Shown: positions 1-9,552 of the stretch, in pieces | Numbering within the stretch: position 1 is the stretch's first letter | How the letters are laid out: each line of letters opens with the position of its first letter | Assembly: GCA_036758285.1 (NCBI GenBank) | Contig: DAIOWV010000037.1 | Span: 1 to 29,104 of the forward strand | From: Taishania sp036758285 | GTDB lineage: Bacteria; Bacteroidota; Bacteroidia; Flavobacteriales_D; Crocinitomicaceae | Reading direction: 5' to 3' | Length of the DNA stretch: 29,104 nucleotides | Made by a program: the position numbers and the translations under genes | Notes under the pieces: generated by a model | The model's database searches: none | Told to the model about the DNA's origin: nothing | Seen by the model: only the letters and a program-made list of their open reading frames with translations

Positions 1-2
1 CA

Positions 3-236
3 TCCATTAGATTTCCTCGAACTGTTTCAACTTTTTCAATTTGGAAAACACAAAAAGAAATGACAGATATGGTACATGGACATAGTAAAATACCACAACC
101 TAAACGTCATATTGATGCAATGAAAGAACGAAGTAGAAAAGATTTTCACTTAGAATTTACAACACTACGCTTTATTGCTATTTCTGAGCACGGCAATTGG
201 AAAAATAAAAGTAATTACCTTCCATCAAAAGAATAA
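3..236 (+). CDS. C-terminal end of an unrecognised protein, possibly monooxygenase-like (partial)
   Basis: An open frame enters from the left edge and ends at TAA 234-236, giving the last 77 residues of a protein whose start lies outside the window. The readable part has a Trp-containing segment (TVSTFSIWKT), then a His/Arg/Lys-rich stretch (GHSKIPQPKRHIDAMKERSR), then a beta-like strand and SEHGNW. This loosely recalls the C-terminal half of small ferredoxin-fold proteins such as DUF3291 or CrtA-like monooxygenases. That resemblance is an impression only and I see no catalytic signature. The next gene follows after five bases, so the two are probably cotranscribed. The frame is open throughout and codon use matches the neighbours, so the CDS itself is well supported. 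Confidence 0.65.
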   Translation, partial: SIRFPRTVSTFSIWKTQKEMTDMVHGHSKIPQPKRHIDAMKERSRKDFHLEFTTLRFIAISEHGNWKNKSNYLPSKE

Positions 237-241
237 GTTAA

Positions 242-1099
242 ATGGAACGAGCATTTACAGTACAAAAATTTCAAGATTGGTTTACACAACAATGGGTTAT
301 TCTTTGGGGACAAAAAATTATACCTAATGATGTTCCATGGTTAATGGGGCCTTTTGGCGAAATTAATGGTATCGGTGAAAATTTCATTTATCAATTAGCG
401 GAAAAAGAATCTTTAATAGTAAAACGGAAATCAGAAACGAAAGGATTACTTAGCTCTATTAATGCCTTAAATCTAACAGAAGATGAAATCAGTAAATTGT
501 CAAAAACTGTTATGGATTTTTACGAACAGACTTCAAAATACCAACTGAAGTTTTATGTAAAATGGAATCCATTCTTTAAGTTCTTTGGTTTTTTGATTAA
601 TAAATTATTTAGCCAAAGAATAAACCAATTAAATATTCCGATTAAAAATATTCACGAATCAGAAGATTTAATTAGTGAAATAATTGAATTAATTGACCCA
701 CTTAAAAATGATGTTAAATATACTATTTGGTTAAGAAAATTTAAATCAACTGATAAAGTTATTTATTCTGGAATATATGGAACTTGTACACTTCCATCAG
801 GAGTAACATGTATAAAGGCAGTTTTCCCTTTACCAAAAGGAAACGCAACTGTAATAATGAAACCAAGTATTGGCGGTCAAAAAGAACTCATATTAGATTC
901 TTCTGGAAAGAAATTTGGTGATGCTGGATTCTACTTTTTATTAAACGATGTAAAGGGAAATTATTGGTCAAAATTTCACCCGTCTTTTACAGACAAATTA
1001 ATTGTTGGTGAAAAAAAAGACTATTTAATTGCTAAACAGACTCTAAAACTATGGAATTTAACCGTTGTGCAGTTTAATTATAAAATTCATAAACTATGA
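242..1099 (+). CDS. Conserved-looking hypothetical protein, 285 aa
   Basis: I do not recognise this gene. The 285 aa protein has no signal peptide and no obvious membrane helix, although a hydrophobic stretch around residues 110-123 (FFKFFGFLINKLF) could lie on a membrane surface. The N-terminal third is helical. The C-terminal half (about 170-285) looks beta-rich, with GIYGTCTLPSG, PLPKGNATVIMKP and DAGFYFLLND segments and several Gly residues at likely turns. It starts with ATG five bases after the preceding stop, so it probably belongs to an operon that begins left of the window. It ends just before a strong bidirectional terminator. Lysine, asparagine and isoleucine content is typical of the window, so there is no compositional sign of recent transfer. 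Confidence 0.7.
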   Translation: MERAFTVQKFQDWFTQQWVILWGQKIIPNDVPWLMGPFGEINGIGENFIYQLAEKESLIVKRKSETKGLLSSINALNLTEDEISKLSKTVMDFYEQTSKYQLKFYVKWNPFFKFFGFLINKLFSQRINQLNIPIKNIHESEDLISEIIELIDPLKNDVKYTIWLRKFKSTDKVIYSGIYGTCTLPSGVTCIKAVFPLPKGNATVIMKPSIGGQKELILDSSGKKFGDAGFYFLLNDVKGNYWSKFHPSFTDKLIVGEKKDYLIAKQTLKLWNLTVVQFNYKIHKL

Positions 1100-1124
1100 A
1101 ATAAACATCATTTTACAAATCAAT

Positions 1125-1163
1125 AAAAAAAGTCCGATAGAAAATTTTCTACCGGACTTTTTT
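1125..1163. terminator. Bidirectional intrinsic terminator
   Basis: An inverted repeat pairs AGTCCG (1131-1136) plus TAGAAAA (1138-1144) with TTTTCTA (1145-1151) plus CGGACT (1153-1158), with one A/C mismatch at 1137/1152. It is flanked by a run of seven A (1125-1131) and a run of T (1158-1163). The U-tract is therefore present in both directions, as expected between the convergent genes ending at 1099 (plus) and 1193 (minus). Confidence 0.9.
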
Positions 1164-1192
1164 ACTAAACTAGAAACTACTTAATTATGCTC

Positions 1193-4100
1193 TTAATATT
1201 CTTTAACTTCCTTATGATCATATGGTTCTGCAACCAATTTATCTATATCAAGTGGTGGTTTATTCATTCCCAAGAAGTTTAATATATTATCAAACATTTG
1301 ATAAACCACTGGAACAACAATTAGAGTAAGGAATAACGATGAAATTAATCCACCTATAATTACCCAAGCTAATCCAGTTTTCCATTCAGAACCTGCACCT
1401 GAAGCCATTGCAATAGGTAACATACCAATAACCATTGCAATAGTTGTCATCAAGATTGGACGAAGGCGTGCATGATTTGCAAGTACTAATGCATCATGAG
1501 TCGATTTTCCTTCTGCTCTTAATTGATTTGTAAAGTCGACCAAGATAATTGCATTTTTAGCAACCAATCCAATCAACATGATTAACCCTAAGATTGTAAA
1601 GATACTCAACAGGTTGTTTGTTAACGCTAATGCTAAGAACGCCCCGATGATTGCCAATGGTATTGAGAACATTACTACTAACGGATGAACGAAACTATCA
1701 TACAACATTACCATGATGAAATACACTAACAATACAGAAACCATTAAAGCAATTCCTAATGATCCAAAACCATCTTGTTGATTTTCCATATCACCTCCCC
1801 AAACATAATCAACTCCAAGAGGTTTTTCAGCTTTTTTCAACTCAGCTTCCAACTCCATTGCAACCTCACTCACAGATCGTCCAATAGTTTGAGACTGAAC
1901 TTTTACTGAAGCAGTTTTGTCTCTTCGTTCCAATTTATTTGGTCCAGATTTAATACTTACATCTGCAAATTGAGTCAACTTCACTACTTGTCCCATATTG
2001 TTGATAAATGAAACATTTTCAACATCTTTTACATCACGACGATTGAATTCATCTAAACGAATATTAATATCATATTCATATTCTCCTTTTCTGAATTTAC
2101 CATCCGTATTTCCGTTGAAAGAGGTTTGTAAAGTTCCACCAACAATTTGCATACTTAAACCAAGGGCTGCCATTTTATCTCTGTCAACTTTAATAGTGAC
2201 CTCTGGTGTACCAGATTCAGCTGATAATTGTACCTCCGAAGAACCTGGTATTTTAATTAAGATGTCTTTTACTTTATCGGCATAAGCATATACTTCATTG
2301 ATATCAGAACCAAGGATTGTCATTTCCAAAGGTGCCGTTTCAGCCATACCTAGCATACTTACAGGTGCCGTTTTAATCTTAGCTCCAACTAATTCTTTCG
2401 ACAATTCCTTTTTCAATTTTGCTGCAAAAACATTTGTTGGATCCTTTCTTTGTGACTTATCAACTAAAGTAACATTGATTTCTCCTTTGTACAACGTTTT
2501 ACTTACACCAGCCATACCATCAGAAGATTGTCCAACTGTTGTAATTTGAGATACAACTTCAGGTTTTTTCGCCAGATATTGTTCAGCTTTCATTATCATC
2601 TGGTTTGTCTTTTCTAAAGAAACATCCTTCGGTAACTCAACTTGTACAATAAATTCTCCTCTATCTCCTTGTGCAAAGAACTCAGCTCCAATGAATCCTC
2701 CAATTACCAATCCAAATGAAGAAAACAACAAAACTGTAACTAGTCCAAGTGTCAAAAATTTATGTCGAAGTGACCATTCTAAAATTCCACTAATCCATTT
2801 TGTGAAATTACCTAATCCTCTTTCAAAGCTCAAGATGATTTTACCTCCAATGTTTTTACCTGTTACATGCTCTAAACGCCCAAAACGAGATGTTAACCAG
2901 GGAACAATTGTAAATGATGTAAACAAACTTAATCCAACTGCAATTACAACTGTCAAACAGAATTCACGAAGAATATTTGCTACCATCCCTGTACTCAATC
3001 CAATTGGTAAGAATACAACTGCAATTACTAAGGTAATCGAGATTACAGTAAATCCTATTTCTTTTGTACCATCAATTGATGCACGAACACGATTTTTCCC
3101 CATCTCCATATGACGATAGATATTTTCAATCACAACAATCGCATCATCGACTAGAATACCTACAACCAAAGAAAGTGCAAGAAGTGACATCAAGTTTAAT
3201 GAGAATCCTAAGAAATACATTCCAATAAATGTTGCTATCAATGAGATTGGAATGGCAACCATTACAATCAATGCATTTCTTAAACTGTGTAAGAATAATA
3301 ACATAATCGCAGCAACCAATAGAATCGCAAGTACTAAGTCATGAACTACAGCATCAGCTGATTCTAATGTATAAAGTGAACTATCATTTGCAATTTGTAA
3401 TTTTAAACCTAAGTTTTCGTACTCTTTTTCTACTTTACCGATAATTGCACGTGTATTTTTACTTACTTCAACAGCATTTGCATCTGATTGTTTTAAAACT
3501 TGCAATGCAATCGCCCCTTTTTGATTCAAACGAGCAATTTTATCAGCATCTTTTTCAGCATCTTGAACATCTGCAATATCTTTCAATCGAACCTGACCAT
3601 TATCTTGTGTCTGAATAATTACAAGATTACGTAGATCTTCTATTGTTTCATACTTACCAGCTAAACGAATCAATACACTTTGATCTGGTGACTTAATACT
3701 CCCCGTTGGGAAGTCCATATTTGCTGATAAGATTGCTTGTTGAACCTGTAATAATGATAAGCTATAAGCTTCTAATTTTTGTGCATCAATACTAACTTGG
3801 AATTCACGTTGACGACCACCAATAATGTTCACTTTGGCTACACCATCAACACGTGAAAGTAAAGGTTGAATTCGTTTATCAATTAAATCAAAAAACTCAA
3901 CATCAGATAGTTTTTCAGCAGTTGCCGCAATTGTTACGATTGGTAAATCATCAAATGAGAATTTATTTAATGATGGTGTTTTCATCGATTCTGGCATATC
4001 TGACATAATCGCATTCATCTTTCGCTGAGCATCAGTGATCGCATAATCAACATCTGCATCATCTTGTAATTGAATAACGACCAATGATAAACTTTCAAAA

Positions 4101-4351
4101 GATGTTGACTCAATTTTTTTCACTTTTTCCATGGATGCCACTGCCTCCTCGATTTTCTTCGTTACAGAGTTTTCAACCTCTGAAGGAGAAGCACCTGGAT
4201 AAATAGTCGAAACGGAAATTACACTTGGAGAGAATTTTGGAAGTAACTCATAATTTAGCATTGAATAAGTTATCAATCCAAAAATTGTCAACGCCGTAAA
4301 TATTACAATTACCAGCGACGGTCTTTTAATGGAAATATCTGCAATTTTCAT
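1193..4351 (-). CDS. RND-family efflux transporter, inner-membrane pump (AcrB/HAE1-like)
   Basis: This 1052 aa protein has the usual length and plan of a proton-driven RND exporter. It has an N-terminal helix after ISIKRPSLVIVIF, a porter domain with the YPGASPSEVE segment (51-60), a bundle of TM helices from about 335, a second periplasmic domain, and a final TM bundle from about 860. The proton-relay residues are visible: paired Asp in TM4 (GILVDDAIVV, D402-D403) and Lys in TM10 (GLVAKNAIIL, K932). It works as a trimer that passes substrates to the periplasmic adaptor and outer-membrane channel encoded immediately upstream on the same strand. The ATG at 4351 is preceded by a 119-base gap after the adaptor gene. 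The sequence is closer to the multidrug branch (HAE1) than to heavy-metal CusA types, but the substrate cannot be read from it. Confidence 0.96.
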   Translation of the reverse strand: MKIADISIKRPSLVIVIFTALTIFGLITYSMLNYELLPKFSPSVISVSTIYPGASPSEVENSVTKKIEEAVASMEKVKKIESTSFESLSLVVIQLQDDADVDYAITDAQRKMNAIMSDMPESMKTPSLNKFSFDDLPIVTIAATAEKLSDVEFFDLIDKRIQPLLSRVDGVAKVNIIGGRQREFQVSIDAQKLEAYSLSLLQVQQAILSANMDFPTGSIKSPDQSVLIRLAGKYETIEDLRNLVIIQTQDNGQVRLKDIADVQDAEKDADKIARLNQKGAIALQVLKQSDANAVEVSKNTRAIIGKVEKEYENLGLKLQIANDSSLYTLESADAVVHDLVLAILLVAAIMLLFLHSLRNALIVMVAIPISLIATFIGMYFLGFSLNLMSLLALSLVVGILVDDAIVVIENIYRHMEMGKNRVRASIDGTKEIGFTVISITLVIAVVFLPIGLSTGMVANILREFCLTVVIAVGLSLFTSFTIVPWLTSRFGRLEHVTGKNIGGKIILSFERGLGNFTKWISGILEWSLRHKFLTLGLVTVLLFSSFGLVIGGFIGAEFFAQGDRGEFIVQVELPKDVSLEKTNQMIMKAEQYLAKKPEVVSQITTVGQSSDGMAGVSKTLYKGEINVTLVDKSQRKDPTNVFAAKLKKELSKELVGAKIKTAPVSMLGMAETAPLEMTILGSDINEVYAYADKVKDILIKIPGSSEVQLSAESGTPEVTIKVDRDKMAALGLSMQIVGGTLQTSFNGNTDGKFRKGEYEYDINIRLDEFNRRDVKDVENVSFINNMGQVVKLTQFADVSIKSGPNKLERRDKTASVKVQSQTIGRSVSEVAMELEAELKKAEKPLGVDYVWGGDMENQQDGFGSLGIALMVSVLLVYFIMVMLYDSFVHPLVVMFSIPLAIIGAFLALALTNNLLSIFTILGLIMLIGLVAKNAIILVDFTNQLRAEGKSTHDALVLANHARLRPILMTTIAMVIGMLPIAMASGAGSEWKTGLAWVIIGGLISSLFLTLIVVPVVYQMFDNILNFLGMNKPPLDIDKLVAEPYDHKEVKEY

Positions 4352-4470
4352 ATTAAAAATATTTATTTATAAAGGTTATCAGCAATACTTTATATTGAGT
4401 TAAAACTCTAATTTAGAGCATAATTTAACCAAGTTGGTATTACTTACTTTTAAATTTACTTTAGACTATT

Positions 4471-5535
4471 TTATTTAATAACCTCAATTTCAGTCCCATC
4501 AATTAAATTGATTTGACCAGTCGTAATGATTGTATCTCCTTCTTTTAATCCATCTAACACTTCAACCATATCTCCAAAAATTGTTCCTGGAGCAATCTTT
4601 CTAAGTGTAGCAATACCTTGTTTTTCAATAACGTATACCTCACCTCCATTTACACTTCCAACAAATGCTGAACGAGGAATTGCTATGATCGGATTTTGAT
4701 CTCCAAATTTGAATTCAGCAGAAGCATACATACCTGCTTTTACTTTATTTTTAGCTTTTGCATTATCTAATTTAATTTCAATTGGATAATTCAAACTGTT
4801 GTCTGCTTTTGGTGCAATAAATGAAATCGTACCTGTGAATGATTCATCTTGAAAAACAGGAACTTTAATGTCAACTTTTGAACCTACAGCTAATTGTACA
4901 ACTTGTCGTTCGTTTGCTGTTACATTTAATTTTAAACTTGAAACATCAACAATATTAAATAATTGCGTTCCCGCTCCAACAAATGATCCAACTTCAATCA
5001 ATCTGCTATTAACAACCCCAGAAATTGGAGCTTTGATTGAGGCATCTGAAACTCTTTTACGAGCTTGTGCAACCTGACTTTCAGCGTTTCTAACCCCTAG
5101 ATTAATTTCATCAACTTGTGATTGAGTAACACCTCCAGTTTTTAACGCTTTTTGCAATCTTTCTTGATCGACTTTTAATTTAGCAAGTGCATCATTTGCA
5201 GCTTGTAAATCCAAACTACTATAAGTACTTTCCACTGTTGCAAGAACTTGACCTTGAGAAACACGATCACCTTCTTTTACTTTTATTGAAAGAATTCGAC
5301 CACTTACTTCTGAAATTAACATCAAATCCTGATTTGCAGCCAACTTACCATTAACACCAAAATCAACATTGATTGCTTCTTTTTTCACTGTCATTACTTT
5401 TACTGGAACAGCTCCAGTACCTTTACTAACAATATCAACTTTCGCTTGATTTTCTTTTTTATTGTTAACTAGTGTATATCCAATTCCAAATCCTGCTACT
5501 CCTAATACAAGAACTGTAATGATTATCTTTTTCAT
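4471..5535 (-). CDS. Periplasmic adaptor (membrane fusion protein) of RND efflux pump
   Basis: This is an HlyD/AcrA-type adaptor, about 354 aa from the ATG at 5535. I chose that start because it opens directly into a signal/anchor helix (MKKIIITVLVLGVAGFG). An upstream in-frame TTG at 5556 would abut the previous stop and adds only a non-hydrophobic tail. Domains run in order: an N-terminal anchor, the first half of a lipoyl barrel with VKEGDRVSQGQ (about 86-96), a coiled-coil hairpin (about 107-165), the second lipoyl half with IKAPISGVV, then beta-barrel and membrane-proximal domains. It bridges the TolC-like channel and the RND pump encoded on either side. The gene starts 21 bases after the channel gene's stop, so the two are cotranscribed. 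Confidence 0.94.
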   Translation of the reverse strand: MKKIIITVLVLGVAGFGIGYTLVNNKKENQAKVDIVSKGTGAVPVKVMTVKKEAINVDFGVNGKLAANQDLMLISEVSGRILSIKVKEGDRVSQGQVLATVESTYSSLDLQAANDALAKLKVDQERLQKALKTGGVTQSQVDEINLGVRNAESQVAQARKRVSDASIKAPISGVVNSRLIEVGSFVGAGTQLFNIVDVSSLKLNVTANERQVVQLAVGSKVDIKVPVFQDESFTGTISFIAPKADNSLNYPIEIKLDNAKAKNKVKAGMYASAEFKFGDQNPIIAIPRSAFVGSVNGGEVYVIEKQGIATLRKIAPGTIFGDMVEVLDGLKEGDTIITTGQINLIDGTEIEVIK

Positions 5536-5556
5536 ATTATTTATTCTTTGCAACAA

Positions 5557-6938
5557 TTATTTACTAAGTAATGAACCTATTTCCCCTTTTGCCTTAATTA
5601 ATTCTATTTCAGAAACTTTATATTGAAGTAAAGCTTCGTTATAACTATTTTCGGCTGTTCTAAATTCTGTTTCTGCATTTATTAAATCTGTTAAACTAGC
5701 AAGTCCTAACTGATAATTACTTTCAGAAATATCAAAAACTTCTTTTGCCAATTCTCTGTTCGCTTTTTGAACTTCGATCGTTCTTAAACTATTTGTAATT
5801 TGAAGTTTTGCATTATTAAAAGACATTGTTAATGCATTTGTAGTTCTAGACATTTCCTGTCTTAATTGACTTAACTGGATTTCTGATGATTTTACCTTTG
5901 ATCTTTTTGCAAAACCATCAAAAATTGGAACAGACAAATTCAAAGAAACAGCAGACATATCAAAACTCAATGCATTTTTTGAATATAAGTTAAACTTATT
6001 ACTTTGTGTATTGTATGTATAATGTCCTGATAAATATAAATTTGGAAAAAATCCTGCTTTATGAACCTTTGTTTGTAATCCTAACAATTCAGCTTGTTTA
6101 TTCATCAAACGCATTGAAACTAAATTTTCTACATTAACATTTTCTTCAGATAAAATACCTTTTCCGTAATTCTCCATTTCAGAAATTGCAGTTGCAGGAA
6201 TCACAATTTGCTCTTCCATCGGCATCCCCATGTAGTACTTTAAAGCACTTTCCATTTGAATANNNNNNNNNNNNNNNNNNNNNNNNNNNNNNNNNNNNNN
6301 NNNNNNNNNGCTTCAAGATTTGTTCTATTTACTCGAATTCTGTTCAATTCAATTTTAGTAACTAATCCATTTTCTACTTGTGATGCAACGATTTTTTCTA
6401 ATGCATTCACTCGATTGATGTTTGCATCCAAAACCCCCATTTTTTCTCTTGTCACAACAAGTTGATAATAATTCGTTGCAACTTGTTGAAGAACATTCTC
6501 TTCACTCAACTGTGCGGCTAGTTCGTTGTATTGTACACTTCCTTTTGCCGCTTTTAATCCTGAGAAAACTTGTTGGTTGTACAACTGTTGACTAAATGTA
6601 ACTTGTGTTTGTGCTGACCACTTTTGTCCTGCTCTCAAAGCTATAAATTCTCCAGGTGCACCTCCCAAAAATTCTGCTGGTAATGGCATTGCTTGAACAA
6701 TTGGATTTCCAGTTATGGAACTAGTTGCGTTAATTTGAGGCAATGCACTTGAAAGTGATTCAGATACTTTCTGCTGTCCACTTTCAATGTCTAATCTTGC
6801 TTGTTTCATAACCTCACTATTTTCAAGTGCATAAGTTAAAGCATCTTGAAGCGTAATTGTTCTCTGTGCATTAACAGATTCAACTGTAAAAGAGGAGATT
6901 ATAAAAATAAATGCGAATTGTTTAATTTGTCGTATCAT
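5557..6938 (-). CDS. TolC-family outer-membrane efflux channel (interrupted by assembly gap)
   Basis: Two open segments, 6938 down to the gap and the gap down to 5557, are the two halves of one outer-membrane factor of about 460 aa. The first has a signal peptide (MIRQIKQFAFIFIISSFTVE..VNA, cleaved before Q25) and the opening TolC repeat (ITLQDALTYALENS). The second starts in mid-repeat with IQMESALKYYMGMP, which in TolC relatives directly follows the helix interrupted at RTNLE, and then repeats the coiled-coil pattern (SNYQLGLASLTDLINAETE). The 47-base run of N leaves the halves in different frames. A true gap of 45 or 48 bases would join them, so I treat this as an assembly artefact and not a frameshift. 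It is the first gene of the pump operon and forms the exit duct. Confidence 0.9.
6263..6309. other. Assembly gap (47 N) inside the TolC-like gene
   Basis: Forty-seven N bases. The flanking minus-strand codon phases differ (phase 2 before the gap, phase 0 after), so the stated length is not a multiple that preserves the gene. A true length of 3n bases (45 or 48 being closest) would restore one open frame. Confidence 0.95.
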
Positions 6939-6986
6939 TTTGCTCTATAAAAATCGATGCAAAGTTGGTTTATTTTAAAAGTTATT

Positions 6987-7014
6987 CAAAGTTAAAAAAG
7001 GTGAAACGGACAAA
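6987..7014 (-). promoter_or_regulatory. Bacteroidota-type promoter for the efflux-pump operon
   Basis: On the minus strand, TAACTTTG (6987-6994) matches the -7 consensus TAnnTTTG exactly. A TTTG (7011-7014) sits 16 bases upstream as a -33 element, slightly closer than usual. It lies about 49 bases before the ATG at 6938 and downstream of the icd terminator. Confidence 0.6.
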
Positions 7015-7060
7015 TAACATGATTAAAGTCGTTTTCACTCATATCAATACTTTTTTTTAT

Positions 7061-7092
7061 AAAAAAAGGTCATCTATAACTAGATGACCTTT
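7061..7092 (-). terminator. Intrinsic terminator of icd
   Basis: A perfect 12-bp stem (7065-7076 with 7081-7092) has a 4-base loop (TAAC). On the minus strand it is followed by a run of at least seven U (7061-7067 read in reverse). It starts 22 bases past the icd stop codon. Confidence 0.9.
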
Positions 7093-7114
7093 GAAATTTA
7101 ATCACTTACAATTA

Positions 7115-9313
7115 TTAAAGTGTATCTATTGCATCATTTAAAGTAACACTTGGTCGCATTGCTTTAGATGCTAATTCATCATTTGGAAAATAATATCCTC
7201 CGATATTTTGAGGTTTTCCTTGTGAACCGATTAATTCTTCGTTAATTTTTGATTCTCCATTAGTTAATGCCTGTGCCAACGCAGTAAACTGACTAGCCAA
7301 TGTAGAATCTTGTGTTTGATTCATTAATTCTTGAGCCCAATATTGTGCCAAGTAAAAATGAGAACCACGATTATCTATTTGTCCTACTCTACGAGCTGGT
7401 GATTTGTCATTCGCTAAAAATTTTTCCGTTGCAGCATCAAGTGTTTCTGCCAAAATCATAGCTTTCGGATTATTTTGAGTTTGAGATAAATGTTCAAATG
7501 ACGCACCCAAAGCTAAAAACTCACCTAATGAATCCCAACGTAAATATCCTTCTTCTACAAATTGCTCAACATGCTTTGGAGCAGAACCTCCAGCACCTGT
7601 TTCAAATAATCCACCTCCATTCATTAATGGAACTATTGACAACATTTTAGCAGAAGTTCCTAATTCTAAAATTGGGAATAAATCTGTCAAATAATCACGT
7701 AATACGTTACCTGTTACAGAAATTGTATCTTCACCTTTTCTGATTCTGTCCAAAGAAAAGATAGTCGCATCAACTGGATTTAAAATACGAATATCTAATC
7801 CATTTGTATCGTAATCAGCTAAATATTTATTTACTTTTTTAATAATTTCTCTATCATGAGCTCTGTTTTCATCTAGCCAGAAAATAGCTGGTGTATTAGA
7901 TAAACGAGCACGATTTACTGCCAATTTAACCCAGTCTTGGATAGGTGCATCTTTAGTTTGACACATACGGAAAATATCACCTTTTTCAACAGCTTGTTCA
8001 AAATAGACATTCCCATTAGCATCTGCAACACGAATTACACCATTCGCTTCAGCTTGAAAAGTTTTATCATGCGAACCATATTCCTCTGCTTTTTGTGCCA
8101 TCAATCCAACATTTGGAACTGTTCCAATCGTTGTTGGGTCCAATGCTCCATTTGCTTTCATATCAGCAATAGTAGCAGCATAAACACCTGCGTAGCTGCG
8201 ATCTGGGATAATTGCAAAAGTATCTTGTTGTTTACCTTCTGCATTCCACATTTGACCAGAAGTACGAATCATTGCAGGCATTGAAGCATCAACAATTACA
8301 TCTGAAGGAACGTGTAAATTTGTAATTCCCTTATCAGAATTAACCATAGCCAAAGCTGGTCCATTAGCAATCGCTGTATCTATTGCAGCTTTCACTTCTG
8401 CTTCTTTTGCATTTCCTGCAATTTTAGCATACACCTCACCTAGTCCATTGTTTTTATTAATTCCTAATTCATTGAATAATTCACCGTATTTTTCAAATAC
8501 ATCTTTGAAATAAACTTCAACAATAGCCCCAAAGATAATAGGATCAGAAACCTTCATCATTGTTGCTTTTAAGTGAGCTGACAATAATACTCCAGCTGCT
8601 TTCGCTTCTTCAATAGCCTGAGCTACGAATGCTTTCAATTTATTCACATTCATCACAGAAGAATCAATTACTTCACCAGCTTTTAAAGAAGATAAACCTT
8701 TTAATTCTTTAGTTGAACCATCTACTGCGACAAATTCAATTTTAAATTGTGAATCAGCATCTACTGTTACTGATTTTTCAGTTCCATAAAAATCTCCTTC
8801 AGTCATATGAACAACTTTTGTCAAAGAATCTTTTGACCAAGCTCCCATAGAATGAGGATTTGCTTTTGCATAATTTTTAACTGCTTTTGGTGCACGACGA
8901 TCTGAATTACCTTCACGTAATACAGGATTTACTGCAGAACCTAAAACTTTAGAATATGTATTCTTAATTTCTTTTTCTTCGTCAGTTGTTGCATTATCCG
9001 GGTAATTTGGAACCTTATACCCTGCATTTTGAAGTTCAGCAATTGCTGCTTTTAATTGAGGAATAGAAGCCGAGATATTTGGTAACTTGATGATATTTGC
9101 ATCTGGTGTTTTTGCCAATTCACCAAGTTCAGATAGAGCGTCTGGATAATCAGTGAAGTTAGCCAAGATTCTACCCGCCAATGAAATATCCCTTAATTCA
9201 ACATCAATGTCTGCTTTTTTAGCAAATGCTTTTAAAATTGGTAAAAAAGAATAAGTTGCCAATAATGGTGCCTCATCTGTTTTTGTGTAAATAATTGTTG
9301 ATTTATTGCTCAT
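7115..9313 (-). CDS. icd: NADP-dependent isocitrate dehydrogenase, monomeric type
   Basis: The 732 aa protein has the length and sequence of the monomeric isocitrate dehydrogenase family (about 740 aa), which is unrelated in length to the 45-kDa dimeric enzyme. It oxidises and decarboxylates isocitrate to 2-oxoglutarate in the TCA cycle, reducing NADP. The start (MSNKSTIIYTKTDEAPLLAT) and the substrate-binding segment NPVLREGNSDRRAP (129-142) are typical of the family. Further family blocks such as ATMMKVSDPIIFGAIVEVY, DRSYAGVYA and IFWLDENRAHD are intact. The gene stands alone, with its own promoter upstream and its own terminator downstream. Some Bacteroidota carry the monomeric form in place of the dimeric one. 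This window does not show whether a second isozyme exists. Confidence 0.97.
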   Translation of the reverse strand: MSNKSTIIYTKTDEAPLLATYSFLPILKAFAKKADIDVELRDISLAGRILANFTDYPDALSELGELAKTPDANIIKLPNISASIPQLKAAIAELQNAGYKVPNYPDNATTDEEKEIKNTYSKVLGSAVNPVLREGNSDRRAPKAVKNYAKANPHSMGAWSKDSLTKVVHMTEGDFYGTEKSVTVDADSQFKIEFVAVDGSTKELKGLSSLKAGEVIDSSVMNVNKLKAFVAQAIEEAKAAGVLLSAHLKATMMKVSDPIIFGAIVEVYFKDVFEKYGELFNELGINKNNGLGEVYAKIAGNAKEAEVKAAIDTAIANGPALAMVNSDKGITNLHVPSDVIVDASMPAMIRTSGQMWNAEGKQQDTFAIIPDRSYAGVYAATIADMKANGALDPTTIGTVPNVGLMAQKAEEYGSHDKTFQAEANGVIRVADANGNVYFEQAVEKGDIFRMCQTKDAPIQDWVKLAVNRARLSNTPAIFWLDENRAHDREIIKKVNKYLADYDTNGLDIRILNPVDATIFSLDRIRKGEDTISVTGNVLRDYLTDLFPILELGTSAKMLSIVPLMNGGGLFETGAGGSAPKHVEQFVEEGYLRWDSLGEFLALGASFEHLSQTQNNPKAMILAETLDAATEKFLANDKSPARRVGQIDNRGSHFYLAQYWAQELMNQTQDSTLASQFTALAQALTNGESKINEELIGSQGKPQNIGGYYFPNDELASKAMRPSVTLNDAIDTL

Positions 9314-9370
9314 TTTATATCTGATTTTTAGTGAAAAACACTGATTTTACATTCTTTTTTGTATGCTCGA

Positions 9371-9400
9371 CAAATTTAATGGAACTAAATTAAAATTCAA
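9371..9400 (-). promoter_or_regulatory. Bacteroidota-type promoter for icd
   Basis: On the minus strand, TAAATTTG (9371-9378) matches the TAnnTTTG -7 box and a TTG (9398-9400) lies exactly 19 bases upstream, the preferred spacing. The predicted leader to the icd ATG (9313) is about 50 bases and AT-rich, with no Shine-Dalgarno sequence. Confidence 0.75.
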
Positions 9401-9472
9401 TCTTTTTAATCAATAAATTAAGAAATGAAAGAAATTCCTTTAGTTAATTTCAATTTTTCGAGTTTAAATAAT

Positions 9473-9511
9473 AAAAAACACCTATGATACATAAAAGAAT
9501 CATAGGTGTTT
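9473..9511 (-). terminator. Intrinsic terminator of gap
   Basis: A perfect 13-bp stem (9476-9488 with 9499-9511) has a 10-base loop. On the minus strand it is followed by U-rich sequence (9473-9478 in reverse). It starts about 40 bases after the gap stop codon. Confidence 0.85.
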
Positions 9512-9552
9512 ATCTTTAATAATCACTCATTTCTAATGAGAAGAAGAAATGA

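Noticed and set aside
1998..3113. Plus-strand open frames of 83-140 codons opposite the RND pump gene
   Set aside because: They are antisense shadows of a strongly supported gene. Their translations have no domain-like features.
7937..8284. Plus-strand frame of 115 codons opposite icd
   Set aside because: It is antisense to a highly conserved part of icd, and its cysteine- and serine-rich translation is typical of a shadow frame.
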